12,166 bases of DNA, taken from the NCBI GenBank assembly GCA_018062585.1, contig JAGORY010000020.1, positions 1 to 12,166 of the forward strand, written 5' to 3'. Source of the DNA: Candidatus Peribacteraceae bacterium (lineage in GTDB: Bacteria; Patescibacteriota; Gracilibacteria; Peribacterales; Peribacteraceae). The notes beneath the pieces were generated by a model. The model saw only the letters and a program-made list of their open reading frames with translations. It was not told the origin of the DNA and searched no databases. Positions 1-6,317 of this stretch are shown here, piece by piece; position 1 is the stretch's first letter; each line of letters opens with the position of its first letter. A program made the position numbers and the translations under genes.

Positions 1-66
1 AAAGAAAGTGTCGCCCAAATCGAAGACCAAAACGCTCTCAATTCCATCGCTTCGGCTTTCGCCTGA
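1..66 (+). CDS. C-terminal fragment of an upstream unknown protein
   Basis: Frame 1 is open from the window edge to a TGA at 64-66. It encodes a 21-residue tail (KESVAQIEDQ... ending SAFA) with a soluble helix-like composition. The frame shared with the next gene is also open here, but it reads as an unlikely Arg-rich peptide, so frame 1 is the better reading of this edge. Only 23 bases separate the stop from the next ATG, which suggests co-transcription. The fragment is too short to identify, and its reality rests only on composition and spacing. Confidence 0.4.
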   Translation, partial: KESVAQIEDQNALNSIASAFA

Positions 67-89
67 AGCTTCTTTTTCCCTCTCTCTCT

Positions 90-2084
90 ATGGAGAAGTC
101 CATCCACTCCCATCTGTTCGCCGCCCTAGTCTCCACCAAGGAGCAGCGCCTCGCCTTCATGGCTCCCGAAAAGCCGGAGGATCACGACTCGCTCGAACAG
201 CAGATCGAGCAAGATCTCAAGGATCCGAGCAAGGATCAGAAAGACATCGAAGCTCGTCTAGCCGAACTGCAAGGAAGCAAACACCTGACCGCCGGCTCCA
301 ACGTCGATGATTGGACTGCACTTCGCGAGAAGGCTGCCAAGCGCAATGAAGAAATTAAGGATCTCGAGAAGGCGCGCGCGCTGACCTCCGATGCAGATTT
401 CAAAAAGATTGAAGAGGACATGAAGAAGGGCGACGGCACCTCCGCAAGTGCGAAGATTGTCGAGATGCTTGGGAAGATCGCTGGTCTTGCCGACAATACG
501 AGCGAGCGTCCGCACAATGCAGTCCTGCAGGCGCAGGCTTACAATGAGGTCATCACGAAGATCCAGAGCCTCGACACGGACAACAAGATCACACTCGTGC
601 CGGGAGGTGTCGGCGGAATTGAGGATGATGCAATGCTTCAGACTGCCAAAGATGAAAAGCCAAAAACATTCAAGCCAGGAGGAGACATCGCCACGGCAGT
701 AGAAAATTTCAACAAGCTGGGACAGGCTCCGCAGACCAAGGAAGCCGCCAAGCAGGCTTTGATCGATGCCGTGAAGGAGCGGAAGGATGAGCTGTGGACC
801 GAGATGTTTATCGTGACGAAGCAGGTTCCGCAGGTTGTCGATTCGCAGAAAATCGTTCAGGAATATCTCAATCAGATCAAAGAACTTGTGACACTTCAGA
901 ATGATCTCATCAATGGTGGGGCTTCAGCAGCTCCGACCGTCGCTCCGGTTGACCCGACCCAAGCCGCACCGGTTGACCCGAATGCTCCCAAGGCCGCACC
1001 GACGACGCTCATCGGAAAGGGCGCCGAACTCCTGAAAAATGTGATTAGCGGCATCGCGGATCACGCCAAGAATGTCATCGCCAAGGGCGCCGAAGCTCTC
1101 GACGGTCTGCAGAAAGATCTCACCGATAAGGAGAAGTCTGAACTCAAGGACAAGCTCAATGAGGAATTGAAGAAACAGGGTGCCAACAAGCACATCGAAC
1201 AGAATAAGGATACCGGCAAACTCGAGATCAAAGACGGTGCTCCGCCTGAAGTAGCGAAGGCCGCTGACGCACCGAGTGAACCAGAGAAAACCAAACTCCA
1301 AGAACTGCTTGATTTCTTCAAGGAGCTCATCACCTTCCTCCGTGGCGAACGTCTCGCCGGCGGTGACCTCGGTGTTCTGAGGTCTGAGATCGAGAGCATC
1401 GATGAGCAGATCGCGAAGATCAAGAAGGACAACCCAGATTTCAGCAAGAAGCCGGACATCGTACAGCAGATTACCGCTCTCGAAGTGAAGAAGAATGATC
1501 TCAAAGCTACGATCGACCAAGGCAAGAATCTCGGCACGCAGGTCGTCGCCGACGCCAGGACTTTCGTCAGAGACTCGGCAAACGCAGGCACGCCGCTCTA
1601 CCTCCGTGTGGAGAAAGACAAAGACGGCAACGTCTTCCTCGTCGGTATGCCGAATGCACCAGGCGCTACGCCCGAGAAGTGCAAGAGTCACATGCAGTAC
1701 ATGACGGACCGTTTGCAGAAAGTGCACCCCGAGCTCAGGCTCAACCAGCGCGCGTCTACGGATCAGCGTGTGTACTTCAATATCTACGGCGACGTGAACA
1801 TCAATTCGAAGAACGACAACCGCCGTATCGTCGATAACCGTACGAAGGTCGACGTGAGGGGCAAAAATAACACTACGACAGTCGGCGTTTCTGCTGATGG
1901 AAGTCAAAATGGTAGCAATGATTCTTTCGGTGCACTCGGTGCGTCACAGGAAGGAACGGCGAAGAACAAGGCCAGTGCAAGGCCTTCCGTAAAGGCCGAG
2001 ACCATCGTTCCGGCTCCTCCCGTTCTCACCAAACCGAAGCGTGTTGTCACCGAGGAAATCAAGCCTGAGTCCGGCAGCCTCTAA
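90..2084 (+). CDS. Large hydrophilic coiled-coil protein of unknown function
   Basis: I do not recognise a family. The 664-aa product is highly charged, has a single Cys and shows no signal peptide or membrane helix. Helical, coiled-coil-like segments cover roughly residues 30-130, 190-280, 330-380 and 400-500. They are split by a Pro/Ala linker at about 278-305 with a duplicated APVDP unit (286-289 and 294-297). The C-terminal part changes to a Asn/Asp/Val-rich, beta-like stretch at about 560-610. Residues 581-607 there (VDNRTKVDVRG... to GVSADGSQN) match residues 39-65 of the exported protein at 3913-4575 at 18 of 27 positions. The tail after 610 looks disordered. The ATG at 90 has no Shine-Dalgarno but follows a pyrimidine tract. 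An in-frame ATG at 159 has AAGGAG at 138-143, which is 15 nt away and rather far. The transglutaminase-like gene follows after 29 nt, probably in the same operon. A structural or assembly role is a guess. Confidence 0.85.
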   Translation: MEKSIHSHLFAALVSTKEQRLAFMAPEKPEDHDSLEQQIEQDLKDPSKDQKDIEARLAELQGSKHLTAGSNVDDWTALREKAAKRNEEIKDLEKARALTSDADFKKIEEDMKKGDGTSASAKIVEMLGKIAGLADNTSERPHNAVLQAQAYNEVITKIQSLDTDNKITLVPGGVGGIEDDAMLQTAKDEKPKTFKPGGDIATAVENFNKLGQAPQTKEAAKQALIDAVKERKDELWTEMFIVTKQVPQVVDSQKIVQEYLNQIKELVTLQNDLINGGASAAPTVAPVDPTQAAPVDPNAPKAAPTTLIGKGAELLKNVISGIADHAKNVIAKGAEALDGLQKDLTDKEKSELKDKLNEELKKQGANKHIEQNKDTGKLEIKDGAPPEVAKAADAPSEPEKTKLQELLDFFKELITFLRGERLAGGDLGVLRSEIESIDEQIAKIKKDNPDFSKKPDIVQQITALEVKKNDLKATIDQGKNLGTQVVADARTFVRDSANAGTPLYLRVEKDKDGNVFLVGMPNAPGATPEKCKSHMQYMTDRLQKVHPELRLNQRASTDQRVYFNIYGDVNINSKNDNRRIVDNRTKVDVRGKNNTTTVGVSADGSQNGSNDSFGALGASQEGTAKNKASARPSVKAETIVPAPPVLTKPKRVVTEEIKPESGSL

Positions 2085-2102
2085 CCAAAACATTCTGAAA
2101 CT

Positions 2103-2107
2103 GGAGG
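2103..2107 (+). promoter_or_regulatory. Shine-Dalgarno for the GTG-started transglutaminase-like gene
   Basis: GGAGG, within GGAGGAGG at 2103-2110, lies 6 nt before the GTG at 2114. The first in-frame ATG (2153) has no such site upstream. This decides the start in favour of GTG 2114. Confidence 0.7.
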
Positions 2108-2113
2108 AGGCGC

Positions 2114-3835
2114 GTGGGTTATCCTGCCGCTTCCTCCTTTTCATTCCAGCCCATGCCAACTCGTACACCTGAGTCCAGCGATCGGCGCAGTGAATCTGAG
2201 GTCTCACCGGAGAGTCGGACGCGGCGGGGTATGGACACCGTTGAGAGACGCATCGTGCCAGAAGTGCAGACGTATATGGCGCAGATAAAAGAATGTCCAT
2301 ACGAGCCGGAACTTCCGAATGTGCCCTCGTCCGAGTGGAAGCTTTCGAGCGTCAAAGTGCTTGGCGATCTTCACTTCATTCCAGGCAGAGATGGACGGAG
2401 TCTTTTGATCGGAACACTCAAGACCGTGAATGGAAAAGACCAATGGCAACGGTTGAATCCGGAATCATTGAGTCCTTCTCTCGTCATGGCCGCCAAGCTA
2501 TCGCTCGGGCTTCAGCCTCGTTTGGCCGAACCTCAGGTACAGACGACTCCGGTACGCCCGAAGGAAAGAAAGACAGAAACACCGAAGACGCCCGAGCGGA
2601 GGACAGAACGCGTAGCTCCCGGTACAGAAAAGACACCCGAAAAAGTACTGGAGGCGCTCCGCGGAATCAGCGTATCGGCAGACGGACGTGACGTGCCTGT
2701 TTCGTTCGATGCATCCATGTCTTCTCCCAGCGGACTTCAGAGCTTGCTTCGCAAAAACGGCATCTCGGCTTCACGCTATCCCACATATGTCAAAAATATG
2801 AATGACCACGCACGTATACTCTCAGATGCATTGTCGGGAAAAAATCCGAATGGTGTTTCTTTCGATGGTCTGAAATTTTCCGTTCGCGACGGATCACGCA
2901 CGCTCTTTACGACGGCGACACGGGTGCTCGTGCGCGATCAGTCAGGAAATATTTCCACGCTGATCGGAAACTCTGCCAATTTTCGCGATTTGCCGAATGG
3001 TTTTGAAATCACCCTGAACGGTCACCGCGAGGTCCACCGTGAAGACGGAAGCATCCAGATGGCGCAGGAGGGCGGAACACAACAGTTCTTTGATGGCGAT
3101 AACCGCACTCCGCTCATGGAACTGAGAAACGGCGAAACATTCATCGTTGCTGCAAGCGGTGAGCGTGTTCCGATGAAGCCTCGCGGAGCTCTGAGGAATT
3201 TTAGCGAAGCCGCGACCTGGGGCAGGCAGATCGCGCAGAAATTAAAGACTCCCGAAGCGATCGGCGCTTTCGTCTCACAGTTTTACTACGGTCAGGATTA
3301 CAACGAGAGTGCCGAACGCAGTAACTGGAGAGGTAATCAGATCCAGAACCAGAGCAGTGCGATCCGGTACCAACCAGAAGGTCGGGGCCAACAGGACGTG
3401 AAGCACTGGCAGCGTACGATGCTTGATCGCTCCGGTGACTGTGAGGATTTCGCATTGCTTGCACAGGGACTTCTCGAACAGGCAGGGATCAATTCGTTCG
3501 CGATGCTGGTGACGCCGCTCCATTATGAGAGCGTCTACTTTGAGCCCGCTGGCAATGATGAGTCCGGTCGTCCCACGTACTTTGCCTGCACCGTTGGACT
3601 CATGGGTTTCAAGCGCTCGACCAAGGCGTATGCACAGCTCGGCCAAGCCGTGAATTCACTCTGGGATCCACAGGGAAGTAGGGCATCGTCACCGGCGACA
3701 TTTGTGTACAAAGGCGGACCCGACGGAGCAATCATTCATGACCAGCCCAAAAACCCTTCGGATACGAAAGGTGAGGTCTATATGGCGGAGTACGCAGCAG
3801 AAGAGGCGTACTTCCGGCAGTTCATAAAAAATTAA
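2114..3835 (+). CDS. Transglutaminase-like cysteine protease-fold protein
   Basis: This 573-aa protein has a probable transglutaminase-like domain at its C-terminus, about residues 385-500. The signature is SGDCEDFALLAQGLLEQAG around Cys443, followed by LHYESVYFEP with His470. These match the Cys and His of the transglutaminase/BTLCP superfamily (GDCEDFA...HxWVE). A third catalytic acid cannot be placed with confidence. Residues 1-180 are Ser/Pro/Arg/Thr-rich and look disordered. Residues 185-370 form an unrecognised, probably beta-rich region. No signal peptide or membrane helix is visible. Family members cleave or cross-link peptides or hydrolyse amides; the substrate here is unknown. The gene lies 29 nt after the coiled-coil gene and is probably co-transcribed, so that protein is a possible partner or substrate (inference). 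The start is the GTG with a good ribosome site. Confidence 0.85.
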   Translation: MGYPAASSFSFQPMPTRTPESSDRRSESEVSPESRTRRGMDTVERRIVPEVQTYMAQIKECPYEPELPNVPSSEWKLSSVKVLGDLHFIPGRDGRSLLIGTLKTVNGKDQWQRLNPESLSPSLVMAAKLSLGLQPRLAEPQVQTTPVRPKERKTETPKTPERRTERVAPGTEKTPEKVLEALRGISVSADGRDVPVSFDASMSSPSGLQSLLRKNGISASRYPTYVKNMNDHARILSDALSGKNPNGVSFDGLKFSVRDGSRTLFTTATRVLVRDQSGNISTLIGNSANFRDLPNGFEITLNGHREVHREDGSIQMAQEGGTQQFFDGDNRTPLMELRNGETFIVAASGERVPMKPRGALRNFSEAATWGRQIAQKLKTPEAIGAFVSQFYYGQDYNESAERSNWRGNQIQNQSSAIRYQPEGRGQQDVKHWQRTMLDRSGDCEDFALLAQGLLEQAGINSFAMLVTPLHYESVYFEPAGNDESGRPTYFACTVGLMGFKRSTKAYAQLGQAVNSLWDPQGSRASSPATFVYKGGPDGAIIHDQPKNPSDTKGEVYMAEYAAEEAYFRQFIKN

Positions 3836-3852
3836 GCCACATCAAAGTCGCC

Positions 3853-3864
3853 GTGGGGAGCACA
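3853..3864 (+). repeat. Left copy of 12-bp inverted repeat flanking the exported-protein gene
   Basis: GTGGGGAGCACA here is the exact reverse complement of 4603-4614. The purine-rich sequence after it (3866-3886, AAAGAGAAAGG) resembles the leader and Shine-Dalgarno area of the exported-protein gene on the other strand. A 12-mer match at this distance could occur by chance. Confidence 0.5.
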
Positions 3865-3912
3865 GCGACAAAGAGAAAGGTGAAGGGTTTAACGTTCAGG
3901 ACGCAGCCTTTT

Positions 3913-4575
3913 TTAGAGGCCGCTGTACACGAACGTACGAATGACACTGCCCCACGCGGCGGCGTAGTACAAAGTACCGCCTGAGCTCCGCCAGTAATGA
4001 CCCGGAAGGGTCATGTGGCGGTATTCCGAGGGGACTTTCGAATAAGTTGGCAGAAGGGTAAACCTCCTGCCTTCCGCATCGATAAAGTACCCTCCGCAAT
4101 AGCCCCAGCACCGCACGGCGATTGTCGTGGGCCGGTCCAAGACGGACGAGTACGTCAGCCGCGACGGCGGATAGTCACGGAGTTCCACGACTGGTGTCGC
4201 CTGCACTGGCGCGTAGCGGACAACAGGGGCGTAGGTTGACGTCGTGTCGCCTTCGCGAAAATGCAATTGCCGACTGTCCACAGTCGTCGTTGTCGTCGTT
4301 TCGTGGTATTGGCGGTGATCGTCATGGCTGTCATGCCATTGACGATGATCCTGCCTGCCATCCACGATCGTGTACGAAACGTTTTGGCTGTTGTCAGCCG
4401 AGACGCCGACCGTTGTCGAATTCTGCGTTCCGTAGACGACCACGGTTGTCTTGTTGTCGATGGACATCGACACTTTTGGCAGTTTCACTTTCATCGGTTT
4501 CATTGGCTTTTGCGCGAGCGCAGGACCAACGAACAGGGTGATGACCAGGGCAAGGGCTAGGGTGATGCGTTGCAT
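3913..4575 (-). CDS. Exported protein with shared VGVSAD block and His-rich segment
   Basis: This 220-aa protein has a clear signal peptide: MQR, then a hydrophobic run at 4-17, ending in PALA with likely cleavage after residue 21. The mature part begins with a basic KPMKPMKVKLPK segment. Residues 39-65 (IDNKTTVVVYG... to GVSADNSQN) match residues 581-607 of the 664-aa protein at 90-2084. Residues 74-92 are rich in His, Asp and Gln (seven-residue spacing is irregular), followed by six Thr at 93-98. The C-terminal half is Tyr/Pro/Arg-rich with a CWGYC motif (Cys156, Cys160) that could form a disulfide or bind metal. I do not recognise a family. A longer frame reaches 4623, but the ATG at 4575 has AAAGGAG 7 nt upstream and starts the signal peptide, so it is chosen. 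The protein probably acts outside the membrane. The His-rich part suggests metal binding (inference). Confidence 0.8.
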   Translation of the reverse strand: MQRITLALALVITLFVGPALAQKPMKPMKVKLPKVSMSIDNKTTVVVYGTQNSTTVGVSADNSQNVSYTIVDGRQDHRQWHDSHDDHRQYHETTTTTTVDSRQLHFREGDTTSTYAPVVRYAPVQATPVVELRDYPPSRLTYSSVLDRPTTIAVRCWGYCGGYFIDAEGRRFTLLPTYSKVPSEYRHMTLPGHYWRSSGGTLYYAAAWGSVIRTFVYSGL

Positions 4576-4582
4576 CGTAGGA

Positions 4583-4589
4583 CTCCTTT
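4583..4589 (-). promoter_or_regulatory. Shine-Dalgarno of the exported-protein gene
   Basis: On the minus strand AAAGGAG lies 7 nt before the ATG at 4575. It rules out the longer start at 4623 and places the signal peptide at the very N-terminus. It is the strongest ribosome site in the window. Confidence 0.85.
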
Positions 4590-4602
4590 TTCTTTTCGGT
4601 TG

Positions 4603-4614
4603 TGTGCTCCCCAC
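4603..4614 (-). repeat. Right copy of 12-bp inverted repeat flanking the exported-protein gene
   Basis: TGTGCTCCCCAC on the plus strand (GTGGGGAGCACA on the minus strand) pairs with 3853-3864. It sits in the leader of the exported-protein gene, 14 nt upstream of its Shine-Dalgarno. Confidence 0.5.
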
Positions 4615-4650
4615 AGCATCCACCTTTCAATGACCCGCGCTCCCCGCAGG

Positions 4651-4736
4651 TACCAAAAAGGTAGAGTGCGGTTCGCACTGGTTCGTGAGAACGCTTAGGC
4701 TACAAGCCTGTTCGTTCCCCACTTTTAAAAGGTGGG
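4651..4736 (-). promoter_or_regulatory. Hairpin-rich 5' leader of the exported-protein gene
   Basis: Consecutive potential stem-loops fill this stretch. Given on the plus strand they are: TACC/GGTA with an A5 loop (4651-4663); AGTGCG/CGCACT with a GTT loop (4665-4679); GTTC/GAAC with a GTGA loop (4681-4692); the alternative GAACG/CGTTC outer stem around AGGCT/AGCCT (4689-4717); and CCCAC/GTGGG (4718-4736). The third and fourth share GAAC and exclude each other. The region lies between the minus-strand promoter (4778-4806) and the ATG at 4575, so it should be transcribed as 5' UTR. On the minus strand the 6-bp hairpin is followed 5 nt later by T5, which resembles a weak attenuator. No known riboswitch class was recognised. 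Confidence 0.5.
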
Positions 4737-4777
4737 TGCGTAGGGATCAGAGGTGGTGCCAAAGAACGCCTTATGTT

Positions 4778-4806
4778 ATTATATAATGTTTGTACATATA
4801 AGTCAA
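4778..4806 (-). promoter_or_regulatory. Sigma70-type promoter for the exported-protein gene
   Basis: On the minus strand TTGACT (4806-4801) is followed by exactly 17 nt and then TATAAT (4783-4778). That is 5/6 and 6/6 to consensus. Transcription would start near 4771-4770, giving a leader of about 195 nt before the ATG at 4575. The -10 lies in the 10-bp palindrome ATTATATAAT (4778-4787), so the opposite strand also carries TATAAT. Confidence 0.75.
4782..4787 (+). promoter_or_regulatory. Possible -10 box for the small coiled-coil gene
   Basis: TATAAT on the plus strand is the other half of the palindrome ATTATATAAT. There is no convincing -35: the hexamer 17 nt upstream is CCAAAG. Transcription would begin near 4794, about 49 nt before the ATG at 4843. 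The site may be only a by-product of the opposite promoter's palindrome. Confidence 0.35.
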
Positions 4807-4842
4807 TCACTTCTACGGCGAGTATTCAGTAAATTCTTTCCT

Positions 4843-5118
4843 ATGCCAAAGGACGATTCTGCACCGCTGACCAAGGCTGATGGAAAAATGATTGTGGATA
4901 TCATGCATCAAATGCTTGGCCGTCTTGATGAACACTCAAAGCGATTTGATGCTATTGACGATCGTTTTGATCTTGAACACAGCAGCACTGCTCTCCTTGT
5001 TGAGAATCTCCGTAGTGACGTTCTCGATGCCAGGAAGGATCAGGTTGCTCAACATCACGATCAGCTTGTAGATCACAATCGACGTATCGTCAGGCTCGAA
5101 CATACGGTCACAAGGTAG
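4843..5118 (+). CDS. Small coiled-coil protein with RLD/RFD heptads
   Basis: This 91-aa protein is a short Lys/Asp-rich head followed by a continuous helix. Residues 27-45 contain the repeated pattern RLDEHSKRFDAIDDRFD, and residues 50-91 continue with hydrophobic positions at heptad spacing. Small proteins of this RxD coiled-coil style are frequent in Patescibacteria, where their function is unknown. There is no signal peptide, membrane helix or Cys. The frame stays open up to a GTG at 4753, but that start and the ATG at 4786 lie at or before the -10 box. ATG 4843 is preferred, although it lacks a Shine-Dalgarno. Local composition is more AT-rich than the neighbouring genes. Oligomerisation is likely; the partner is unknown. 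Confidence 0.7.
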   Translation: MPKDDSAPLTKADGKMIVDIMHQMLGRLDEHSKRFDAIDDRFDLEHSSTALLVENLRSDVLDARKDQVAQHHDQLVDHNRRIVRLEHTVTR

Positions 5119-5186
5119 GCTCAGTCCGATATTGGGTGCATGACTGAATTCCTTTTTCATGAAGCTTTCGCTACCATGCCGTCAAT

Positions 5187-6308
5187 TTGGCTTCCCTCAT
5201 TCTCGCTGACGGCACGATCTTCAAAGGCGAGTCTTTCGGCGCGAAAACCGATACCGATGGCGAAGTGGTCTTCAATACCGGCATGGTCGGGTACCCGGAG
5301 TCCATGACTGACCCGAGTTACCGCGGCCAGATCCTCACGTTTACGTTTCCATTCATCGGCAACTATGGCGTTCCGAGCGAAGCCAAGAACGAGTGGGGCT
5401 TCAGCAAGAATTTTGAGAGTGAAGAGATCCACGTCCGCGCCATCATCTGCCAAAACGAAAGTCGCGACTTCAGTCACTTCAACGCGGTGAGCTCGCTTCA
5501 TGAGTGGATGGTGCATCACGGAATACCCGGGATTTCCGGTATCGATACCCGCGCTCTCACGAAGAAACTTCGGGAGACCGGTGTCATGCTCGGGCGGATC
5601 GTTCACAATGACCCACTACCCACTACCCACTACCCACTACCCACTATCGAGGATCCCAATGAGAGGAATCTTGTGGCTGAAGTAAGCTGCAAAGACGTCA
5701 TCACGTACGAACCGACAAAAGCTGATTTTCCACTCGGGCCGGTAGCGAGCATTGTCGCGTACGACTGTGGTATCAAACGAAATATTCTCCGCTCGTGGCT
5801 GAAAAGGGGAGTGACCGTGCACCGCGTTCCGTGGGATTATGATTTGCAATCGTCCACACTTCAGTACGACGCCGTGTTTCTGAGTAACGGTCCCGGTGAC
5901 CCCAAGAAGTGCGCCGCGACGATCAAGCAGATACAGTACGCGCTGCAGAAGGGGACTGCGACCTTCGGCATTTGTCTTGGCAATCAGCTCCTCGCGCTTG
6001 CCATCGGCGGCGATACGTACAAACTGAAGTACGGACACCGCGGTGCTAACCAACCATGCATTGAATTCCAGGACGGCAAGCCCACGAAGCGCTGCATCAT
6101 CACATCACAAAATCACGGCTTTGCGGTTTCCGACAAATTGCCGGCTGGATGGCAGGTCTGGTTCACGAACGCCAATGACGGCTCGGTGGAGGGCATCCGC
6201 CATGAGTCTGGAAAATTCTTCTCGGTGCAGTTCCACCCTGAAGCAGCGCCTGGTCCCGAAGATGCGAATTATTTGTTTGATGAATTTCTTGAGCTGCTAC
6301 AAAAATAA
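5187..6308 (+). CDS. carA: Carbamoyl-phosphate synthase small (glutaminase) subunit
   Basis: CarA hydrolyses glutamine and passes ammonia to CarB for carbamoyl phosphate, used in pyrimidine and arginine synthesis. The 373 aa are of normal family length. The N-terminal domain (about 1-135) begins ASLILADGTIFKGESFG, as is typical. The class I amidotransferase domain (about 188-373) has SNGPGDP at 233-239, the nucleophile Cys263 in FGICLGNQLLAL, and His350/Glu352 in QFHPEA. Most relatives have His where this protein has Asn266 (GICLGH to GICLGN). The domain linker contains PLPTTHYPLPT at 143-153, encoded by five copies of the heptamer CCCACTA, an insertion-like oddity. The start must be TTG 5187: the frame has a stop at 5160-5162 and no ATG between, and there is no Shine-Dalgarno. 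No carB is in the window. An FNR-type oxidoreductase follows after 54 nt. Confidence 0.95.
   Translation: MASLILADGTIFKGESFGAKTDTDGEVVFNTGMVGYPESMTDPSYRGQILTFTFPFIGNYGVPSEAKNEWGFSKNFESEEIHVRAIICQNESRDFSHFNAVSSLHEWMVHHGIPGISGIDTRALTKKLRETGVMLGRIVHNDPLPTTHYPLPTIEDPNERNLVAEVSCKDVITYEPTKADFPLGPVASIVAYDCGIKRNILRSWLKRGVTVHRVPWDYDLQSSTLQYDAVFLSNGPGDPKKCAATIKQIQYALQKGTATFGICLGNQLLALAIGGDTYKLKYGHRGANQPCIEFQDGKPTKRCIITSQNHGFAVSDKLPAGWQVWFTNANDGSVEGIRHESGKFFSVQFHPEAAPGPEDANYLFDEFLELLQK
5612..5646 (+). repeat. Tandem heptamer (CCCACTA)x5 inside carA
   Basis: Five perfect head-to-tail copies of CCCACTA lie in the coding sequence and are read in all three phases as PLPTTHY-PLPT. Gain or loss of one copy would shift the carA frame; three copies make 21 nt and keep it. 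The unit resembles the short tandemly repeated heptamers (STRR) known from cyanobacteria, though no relation is implied. Confidence 0.95.
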
Positions 6309-6317
6309 CAGCGTTCA

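Noticed and set aside
8..310. 100-codon plus-strand open frame beginning with GTG at 8
   Set aside because: It is Ser/Arg-rich in a low-complexity way and overlaps both the upstream fragment and the coiled-coil gene, whose frame is clearly coding.
924..1907. 327-codon open frame on the minus strand inside the coiled-coil gene
   Set aside because: The translation is rich in Arg, Leu, Val and Asp with no domain, and it lies antisense to a gene with coherent protein composition and a shared motif. It is explained by the codon pattern of the real gene.
3836..3912. Terminator between the two convergent genes at 3835 and 3913
   Set aside because: Only a weak GTCGC/GCGAC stem (3848-3870) is present and no T-tract follows it in either direction.
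3853..4614. Exported-protein gene as an insertion sequence with 12-bp terminal repeats
   Set aside because: The enclosed protein is a signal-peptide protein, not a transposase, and no target-site duplication is visible.
5612..5646. Heptamer array as part of a CRISPR
   Set aside because: Units are contiguous 7-mers with no spacers, within a coding gene and with no cas genes nearby.
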